NCBI GenBank assembly: GCA_023227945.1
Contig: JALOCC010000051.1
Location: 1 to 14,198 of the forward strand
Direction of reading: 5' to 3'
DNA length: 14,198 bases
From: Candidatus Omnitrophota bacterium
GTDB taxonomy: Bacteria > Omnitrophota > Gorgyraeia > Duberdicusellales > 4484-171
The translations under genes and the position numbers were made by a program. Of this stretch, positions 14,058 through 14,198 are shown piece after piece (within the stretch, counting starts at the first letter, position 1; each line of letters begins with the position of its first letter). The notes below the pieces were generated by a model. It searched no databases. It was not told the DNA's origin and saw only the letters and a list, made by a program, of their open reading frames with translations.

Positions 14058-14198
14058 TTTTATAATCCTTCCTTAAGGGGTAACTGTCTTTTGGCCAGTC
14101 GTCATCAAGCAATAGATGTTTTAAGTTGGGATGGCCTTTAAAATTTATGCCGAGAAGCTCATGAATTTCTCTTTCTACCCAGTCGGATGATTTGAATA
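14050..14198 (-). CDS. NuoC/HycE N-terminal-like 30 kDa subunit (5' end outside window)
   Basis: The last 49 codons of a protein ending at TGA 14050-14052. The readable sequence FKSSDWVEREIHELLGINFKGHP followed by LLLDDDWPKDSYPLRKDY matches the C-terminal signature of respiratory-chain 30 kDa subunits (NuoC), in which WxEREVxDxxGIxFxGHP and a final PLRKDY are typical. In group 4 hydrogenases this is either a separate protein or the N-terminal domain of HycE. Here it is separate, because the stop overlaps the start of the large-subunit gene by eight bases. The rest, and probably the small subunit and NuoH-like anchor, lie to the right of the window. Confidence 0.88.
   Translation of the reverse strand, partial: FKSSDWVEREIHELLGINFKGHPNLKHLLLDDDWPKDSYPLRKDYKNE

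Noticed and set aside
7240..14198. Respiratory complex I (NADH:quinone oxidoreductase) operon
   Set aside because: The NuoD-like protein keeps both nickel-binding CxxC motifs, and MrpB, E, F and G homologs are present, which points to a group 4 hydrogenase; no NADH-binding subunits are seen.
1..14198. CRISPR arrays, insertion sequences, tRNA or rRNA genes
   Set aside because: I saw no regularly spaced repeats, transposase motifs, paired terminal repeats, or cloverleaf or rRNA sequence on reading either strand; this was by eye and not a computed search.

Overview
The window reads as one stretch of an anaerobic bacterial genome with fairly low GC (roughly 40 percent by eye). Every gene I can support lies on the minus strand, so transcription runs from high to low coordinates. 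Candidate lipoprotein signal peptides, a DUF3568-type lipoprotein, PPi-linked pyruvate phosphate dikinase, an alpha2-type glycyl-tRNA synthetase and a group 4 membrane-bound [NiFe] hydrogenase together suggest a fermentative Gram-negative lineage, perhaps an uncultured phylum such as Omnitrophota. That placement is inference; no rRNA or marker phylogeny is available here.

Region A (14198 to about 6634) is most of an energy-converting hydrogenase operon. In order of transcription it holds the end of a NuoC/HycE-N-like subunit, the NiFe catalytic large subunit with both Ni-binding CxxC motifs, a NuoL/MrpA-like antiporter subunit, a DUF4040/MbhD-MbhE-like protein, MrpB, MrpC, MrpD, MrpE, MrpF, MrpG, and a HycF/NuoI-like 2[4Fe-4S] ferredoxin. 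Genes overlap or sit within a few bases of each other. The expected small subunit (NuoB-like) and NuoH-like membrane anchor are not in the window and probably lie upstream. The likely role is ferredoxin-dependent proton reduction, or the reverse, coupled to H+/Na+ movement through the Mrp-type module.

Region B (6619 to 3596) continues the same tight gene string. It begins with a single ORF that fuses a HAD-family phosphatase-like domain to a HycI/HyaD-type hydrogenase maturation protease, which fits the cleavable C-terminal tail of the large subunit. Three lipoprotein genes follow: a DUF3568-type protein, a staphylococcal-nuclease-like protein, and an M48 metallopeptidase that is broken by one nonsense codon and three single-base frameshifts.

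Region C (3595 to 1) is a separate unit. A 209-base intergenic region carries a weak terminator-like hairpin, a plausible promoter and two perfect 8-bp-stem hairpins upstream of glycyl-tRNA synthetase. That gene is followed 20 bases later by pyruvate phosphate dikinase, which runs off the left edge of the window.

The features most worth a second look are the HAD-HycI fusion, the loss of the TM5 glutamate in the NuoL-like subunit, the decayed M48 gene in an otherwise intact operon, and the structured glyS leader.
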